Part shown: positions 5,933 to 6,043 of the stretch, piece after piece
Layout: every line of letters begins with the position of its first letter
Position numbering within the stretch: the first letter of the stretch is position 1
From: a bacterium
GTDB lineage: Bacteria; UBP18; UBA7526
Assembly: GCA_018903055.1 (NCBI GenBank)
Contig: JAHIPW010000040.1
Span: 1 to 6,043, forward strand
Direction: 5' to 3'
Length of the DNA: 6,043 nucleotides
The notes under the pieces: model-generated
Databases searched by the model: none
Seen by the model: only the letters and a program-made list of their open reading frames with translations
What the model was told of the DNA's origin: nothing
Position numbers and translations under genes: made by a program

Positions 5933-6043
5933 CTCTGTGTTCTCTGTGGTTTTCTCTGTGTCCTCTGTGGTTCCCAGACACCGGATATCTTCGCCCCACA
6001 GTATTTACATCTTCCCTCTATCTTACCCCCGGTAAAAGCGTAA
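5929..6043 (-). CDS. C-terminal end of a probable AmmeMemoRadiSam-type radical SAM enzyme (partial)
   Basis: The frame enters from the right edge and ends at TGA 5929-5931, giving 37 residues. The motif GRCKYCGAKISGVW resembles the C-terminal zinc-ribbon-like CxxCG..I.GVW ending of AmmeMemoRadiSam-system radical SAM proteins, which are relatives of pyruvate formate-lyase activating enzyme. The catalytic CxxxCxxC part lies outside the window, so the identity rests only on this tail. After GVW come EPQRTQRKPQRTQR, coded entirely by the CACAGAG repeat, probably a secondary extension of a protein that normally ends near GVW. The stop overlaps the mnmA GTG by 4 bp. Another zinc-ribbon protein is possible. 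Confidence 0.55.
   Translation of the reverse strand, partial: YAFTGGKIEGRCKYCGAKISGVWEPQRTQRKPQRTQR
5931..5972. repeat. Higher-order 21-bp repeat (9+9+3) at the radical SAM-mnmA junction
   Basis: The plus strand reads ACCTCTGTG, TTCTCTGTG, GTT, then TTCTCTGTG, TCCTCTGTG, GTT. That is two 21-bp units, each made of two 9-bp units and GTT. The period is a multiple of three and the minus-strand frame stays open. It codes for the PQRTQR-KPQRTQR tail and contains the GTG start of mnmA. Confidence 0.8.

Noticed and set aside
5778-5999. 73-residue minus-strand frame rich in His, Arg and Glu
   Set aside because: Its composition comes from the CACAGAG repeat and it overlaps mnmA in another frame; the two real frames at this junction are the radical SAM tail and mnmA.

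Overview
The window carries six recognisable bacterial genes plus the tail of a seventh, all on the minus strand, so transcription runs from right to left. Gene order in transcription is: end of a probable radical SAM enzyme, mnmA, a PP-loop ATPase fused to an NFACT-R-like domain, thi4, cysE, cysK, and a DUF39 homocysteine-biosynthesis protein cut by the left edge. The two best promoters have sigma-70-like hexamers with 17-bp spacers and sit before thi4 and cysE. mnmA overlaps the radical SAM gene by 4 bp (GTGA), and cysK overlaps cysE by 4 bp (ATGA).

The shared theme is sulfur transfer. CysE and CysK make cysteine from serine and sulfide. The DUF39 protein belongs to the family that makes homocysteine from aspartate semialdehyde and reduced sulfur. 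Thi4 carries histidine where eukaryotic Thi4 has its sacrificial cysteine, which marks the sulfide-using type. MnmA thiolates tRNA, and its neighbour has the ATPase motif and three cysteines expected of a tRNA sulfurtransferase. This set points to an anaerobic, sulfide-exposed bacterium, probably from an uncultivated lineage. I cannot name the phylum from the sequence.

The second theme is repeats. GC-rich palindromic elements of one family sit in frame inside both sulfurtransferase genes (3885-3948 and 4889-4934) and are read in the same phase. A third GC-rich hairpin lies in the cysK-DUF39 gap. Short-period direct repeats occupy four of the gene boundaries: 7-14 bp units after cysK, 9 bp units at the end of thi4, 8 bp units after mnmA, and a 9+9+3 bp pattern at the radical SAM-mnmA junction. 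Several of them supply stop codons, C-terminal tails or a start codon. Apart from these repeats the genes look intact.

The longest gap without a gene is 946-1174 (229 bp), which is almost wholly repeat. I saw no tRNA, rRNA, CRISPR array, insertion sequence, TPP riboswitch or canonical intrinsic terminator.
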